This document shows, piece by piece, positions 60,074 through 64,000 of a DNA stretch of 64,000 bases (the first letter of the stretch is position 1; every line of letters starts with the position of its first letter). Origin of the DNA: Prostheceraeus crozeri (lineage: Eukaryota > Platyhelminthes > Polycladida > Euryleptidae). The position numbers and the translations under genes are program-made. The stretch spans positions 744,001-808,000 of the forward strand of contig CAJQUW010003174.1 in the NCBI GenBank assembly GCA_907163375.1, read 5' to 3'. The notes under the pieces are model-generated. The model searched no databases. It was not told the origin of the DNA and was given only the letters and a program-made list of their open reading frames with translations.

Positions 60074-60078
<5 letters not shown>

Positions 60079-61085
60079 AAGTAGATAATAGTACACTAGA
60101 ATGGAAGTTTGATATCTTGCCTATGTACGATGATGGCACATGGAAAAATCTATAGTTTGTAGATCAGATTCGATCTAAAACATTGATTCATAGTCTAACT
60201 ATTTGCCAAGTTGGTTGTGGAAGTTGTTGGCAGCAAATTAATGCAGGATTTTTATGAAGATAGTATTAAGTGGGATGGTGGCATAGCCTACTATTCCCTG
60301 GGCTGGTATATTGTGTCGATTTGCAGCAGTCATTAACAACTATTTTTCAAAATTCGAATTAAAAATTGGTCCACAAAGTCATAATTGAAAGTGGGCGGTG
60401 CACTGGTTGTAAGAATATCTCAAGAATTCAATAAAAAAATTCTAATTATAGGATGATTTCTCCTTCATACGGTTAAGAAACCTAGCGCATTTGTCGAATA
60501 AACACATTGAAAGCGTCTTCACCGACAATTTCTCAGATAAGTGAATAGTCGCTGGAACTTTTCAATTAATCATTAAATGACACGTGATATAGTGTGATGA
60601 TATTTTGGAAGCTGATATTCGAAAGCATGTAAAAATTTTGAACATTGTTCAAATATAATGAACAGGGAGCCCTTTAAAATAAAATGAATACTCTGAGATT
60701 TCTTGGCCTCTGATTTCAAGCTGGACCAATGTATGTTCTGTAAATCGACATTGCAAGTTGCATATGTGACTGATAATACTCTTGATAGATTATAGGAGCG
60801 ATATTTCAAAATGATAAACGTACAGAACGTTTTAAAGGATTTCTTTCTTTGTCATCCTGTCACCGCAGTATTTTGTAAATTCACTATTGCTTTTGTGTAT
60901 GATCTTTGGACAAGGGGCAGCAATCCAGATCACAATTTGACTTGATAAATATAAATACAAATAAGAAAACATGGAAACCAGCTCGCACAATTTGCGTTTT
61001 GCCCCAACTTAGTTCCCCCGGCGTGTGCCATAATTTTCATGCAATTTCCATTCTAGGACTTTCTATGGTACTGTTAATTTCTATG
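60074..61085. mobile_element. 1 kb CATAGAA-ended element inside a (TC)n array
   Basis: Left end CATAGAAGTAGATAATAGTA...CTAGAATGGAAG; right end CTTTCTATGG...TTAATTTCTATG with TTTCCATTCTAG inside. Both outer flanks are CTCTCTCT, as an 8 bp duplication within a TC array requires. Same family as 15757 and 44725. The interior (1012 bp total) has no transposase frame. A block at 60998-61030 (CCCCAACTTAGTTCCCCCGG) also occurs inverted inside the 44725 copy. Confidence 0.8.

Positions 61086-61112
<27 letters not shown>
61086..61112. repeat. (CT)n microsatellite, right part
   Basis: Same strand and motif as the array at 59987; the two were probably one tract before the insertion. Confidence 0.9.
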
Positions 61113-61117
<5 letters not shown>

Positions 61118-61795
61118 GTTTGATTCTTTGCTGCCCGTTAATTTTCCTTTCTCTTTTTCACAAGATGTTGAATATCTCGTTTACGAAACGAAAATGGCGT
61201 AGGCTGACCGGCTACATATATACATGTACATGTACACAAGAAATATGAACTATGAACATGAGAACGCACATAGGAACGACGCAGGGAACGGCACACAGGA
61301 ATAACGAGGATAGGATACGGGCACATGGGTTAGATTGAAGCGAGGAAACTTTAGATACATTAACATATACGCGTCATGCAATTATCGGAATTGAATCTCA
61401 TTATGGAATTGGAATTGAATTGAACTGTTTCGACTGTAATTGGAATTAAAACATTTCAGTAGAATTTTTCCAGCTCTGGTCATTGTAGTTCTATTGTTTA
61501 CCTCCATTATCCACTTTCCACTTATCCACTCTTACCATTATCCACTTTGTGTAGTATCAGATATAGTTCACTTGTAATCGGTGAAGTAGCATCGTTGTAT
61601 TTCCATATTTTACCTCCACTTTTCCAATTTTATTCATCGGTTTCCTGTTGTTTTATAATATCCATTTTTAATTTCCTTAACCTATGGTGACCATTGTCTT
61701 ATTCTATTTCCACTATCAGCATCTGTAGTCGGTACAGTATATTAGACGTCTGTTTTGAACGTGTATACGGCAGTGTTTAGAATCTATGGTATTAG
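61113..61795. other. No gene seen
   Basis: AT-rich; a TATCCACTT-rich stretch at 61506-61560 is mildly repetitive. Confidence 0.4.
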
Positions 61796-62033
61796 TACAA
61801 GTCTTAAGATTTCCATTTTTACCAGATATTGGGCCAAAGCTGATCAATTTTAATTCGTTGCCACGAGAAAGATCCATTGAGTTCTTTTAAGAACTGATTA
61901 ATCCAATGGCTTCAGCAGCATTGCATTTGTACACTTGCGGATTGGATAACGCCATCAGTCCTCATTAGGACTACTTTAACTAATAATTTAAATTAGTAAG
62001 CATTATATTCTATTATAAATGGCTACTGGGATG
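61796..62033 (+). repeat. Repeat family R1, copy 2
   Basis: Near-full match to 16082-16319. Ends exactly where the next MITE begins. Confidence 0.75.
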
Positions 62034-62293
62034 CACTTGGGGTGCTTTTACACGTGCAGCAGGATTGCTGACACTTTTTGACCCATGATGAGTCTCAAGA
62101 AGCGAGTCCAAGAAGAAATAAACAATGGAAGCAAATGCATGCCTTCAATAATCGTGATTCGTGGGTCCCCAGACAATAGCAATTCTGTGAATGGTGATAA
62201 AGAGAAATGTATTGATCTCATCAACTTATAATCCTCTGAGTGCCAATAAAAGGTGTAAGCAATTAAGTTGCCCGTGTAAACGCACACTAAAGG
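62034..62293. mobile_element. MITE with TTTACACG ends
   Basis: The left end CACTTGGGGTGCTTTTACAC and right end GTGTAAACGCACACTAAAGG are roughly inverted over about 25 bp. The interior 62105-62240 matches one arm of the 11413-11757 foldback. No clear duplication. Confidence 0.55.
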
Positions 62294-63075
62294 TAAATTT
62301 CAATTGATTTGTTTATTGTAATTTGTGCAATGATTTGATCAAAAATAAAACAATTGCAGTTGAATAGATAATTGCAAAATAGTTACAAATATTTAATTAC
62401 AATTGCTGCATCAATTAGATTAATTGAATAGAATCAGATGCTACATGCTTTAATTATTCAAAATGCTTAAAGTATTCCACCAGATATCTAGTAATCACAA
62501 TCACGATCATCATACTAGCATATTTTCAACCGCTAACTGATCTGACTGTGTTTCATTAAGATCGGGGACAATGAAAATGATATCTAAATAATCTCATTCT
62601 TCTCCATATCTACTGTACATGCATCATAATCATCTTACATTGAATCTAGCACATTTCTAGGCGATCTGTGGCCAACTTTGACAACTGAGAATGATTAAGG
62701 TCATCTAGACTAAACGGTTGCCGCTACCGATTTCACATTTTTTAAATATTTGCACAGTGATATGTAGTAAAGATCTCCTAAATGCTACTCTAGCAAGTAT
62801 ATGACATTATATTTCCTGATTTCTAATTTTAATATTACATATACATACAGTACGTCACGAACTGAACATGTACTTTTACTCGAAATGTAAAACCAAACAA
62901 GGAGAATGTACTTGGACAATTTATGCTAAACAACATGATGAAAATCTTTCCAAATATGTCATAGCCTTTATGATAAAGTCAAGTATACATGTGTGTACAA
63001 GTACCAACAACGGTTAACATCTGTTTGATCCATACGTGACATTGATGGCTCAAAATATTATGAAATCCCAATATA
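62294..63075. other. No gene seen
   Basis: AT-rich; no element ends or frames recognised. Confidence 0.4.
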
Positions 63076-63797
63076 GTCCGGCAGCCAGAACGAGTTTCTG
63101 CAGGGAACGAGGCCGAAAATGAGACTTTCACAGAATGATGTACACCATATTCTTGCTACGAATCGGCACGTCTGCCGAGTTCTAGTGAGTTCCTCTTCTT
63201 GTCAGACGGGATCAAAGAAAAACACATGTAAATTCAATGGGACGCAGATTGCAGTTTTTGGCTAAAATGAAGTTTTCTTTGTTTTCGCTCATCAACTGGA
63301 AAGTATTAAGTCTGAAGTCATAGTTTTCAGGATGGCATGTCTTCAGGACATTTCCTATGATGTGCATGTGCTATTATCATGTTTCTGATCGGCGATGTAT
63401 GTGAGAATGTGGCTGGATGTGGATAAAGTTGCTCAAAATGTTTGTGTTTGCAGACATTAAGATGCTCGCCAAATCGAAATGTGTTTAGCTTTATAGACAG
63501 GGTGCATGAAAATGAAAGGAAATGACCTGAAGACATTCCATGCCAAAAATTGTCACTCTGGGCTTAATACTTTTCAGTTCACAAGCGAAAACATAGAAAA
63601 TCTCATTTTAGCCAAAAGCTGCAATCTGCGTCTCATTGGATTTACATGTGTTTTTCTTTGATCCCGTCTAACAAGAAGAGGAACTCACTAGAACTCGGCA
63701 GACGTGACGATTCGTAGTGGGCATAGGGTGTACAACATCCTGTGAAAGTCTCACTTTCGGCCTCGTTCGCTGCAGAAACTTGTTCTGGCTGCCGGAC
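63076..63797. mobile_element. Palindromic DNA element with TA duplication, best copy
   Basis: GTCCGGCAGCCAGAACGAG at 63076 and its inverse ending at 63797, between TA dinucleotides. Inversion continues through TCTTGTCAGACGGGATC / GATCCCGTCTAACAAGA and even to the centre (GGCATGTCTTCAGG / CCTGAAGACATTCC), so almost the entire 722 bp folds on itself. No coding capacity. Confidence 0.85.
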
Positions 63798-64000
63798 TAA
63801 TAGTATCGCTTGGTAAGTAGTCCTATTGTCTCCATTTCATGCAACATTGAAAGAATACAAGCATGTCATCGCACGCTGTTTCCATCGCATCGCAATTGGC
63901 TGACCTGACAGTAGGAAGTTAGAAATCAAGTATTTCCATTGGCCATTCAAACACCGCCATCTGAATTTTTTTTCGGTAGTGATAAACAAACTCACCATAT

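Overview
This window looks like intergenic or intronic DNA from an animal nuclear genome, probably a marine invertebrate. It is AT-rich (about two-thirds A+T by eye) and shows no bacterial gene layout. It is crowded with degraded eukaryotic mobile elements: Ty3/Gypsy, Penelope-like, CR1/Jockey-type LINEs, tRNA-headed SINEs, mariner, hAT, piggyBac and many MITEs. The species cannot be fixed from the sequence alone. A non-vertebrate deuterostome such as an echinoderm would fit, but this is a guess.

Layout. The first ~460 bp may hold the last exon, 3' UTR and poly(A) signal of a host gene; this is the only host-gene candidate I can argue for. 1.3-9 kb: a hAT-like element with CCCAAGC arrays, a CR1-type LINE tail, a tRNA-SINE, a TTAA-flanked piggyBac-like element, and two copies of a ~400 bp module. 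9-16.3 kb: hairpins, a 345 bp foldback, a 456 bp MITE, a second LINE tail, a hAT-like element full of GGCCGG, and a cluster of foldbacks that includes a 47 bp MITE with a perfect 8 bp target duplication. 16-31 kb: a tRNA-SINE, repeat family B, a palindromic element with TA duplications, a broken nuclease-like mobile-element ORF, and several foldbacks. 31-39 kb: two MITEs that both start with the same 11 nt (31446 and 37073).

39.7-40.1 kb is the most interesting locus. It holds a tRNA-headed retroposon whose box B is followed at once by what reads as a complete type I hammerhead ribozyme: 6 bp stem I, intact CTGATGA and GAAA core, stem II, a tiny stem III and a GTC cleavage site. A decayed inverted copy lies just upstream, and the 3' tail recurs 291 bp apart, as expected of a circular or concatemeric intermediate. 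43.1-45.4 kb holds a Penelope-like element (RT thumb, Zn-binding Cys, GIY-YIG endonuclease) inside a ~2.3 kb inverted structure made from a second Penelope family. A MITE is nested in one arm. A short hammerhead-like motif occurs at the Penelope 3' end and again near 30.6 kb. Together these suggest a Penelope/hammerhead-retroposon partnership.

46-54 kb: tRNA-Thr-like repeats, small MITEs, a dead mariner and a small tandem repeat. 54119-58513 is a Ty3/Gypsy LTR element on the minus strand. It has 5 bp duplications (GTGTG) and very similar short LTRs; it is a fairly young but broken fossil. 59-64 kb: a (TC)n microsatellite split by a 1 kb CATAGAA-ended element, a repeat abutting a MITE, and another copy of the TA-flanked palindromic element.

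No rRNA, CRISPR or credible intact host gene was found. Repeat boundaries without a stated target duplication are approximate.
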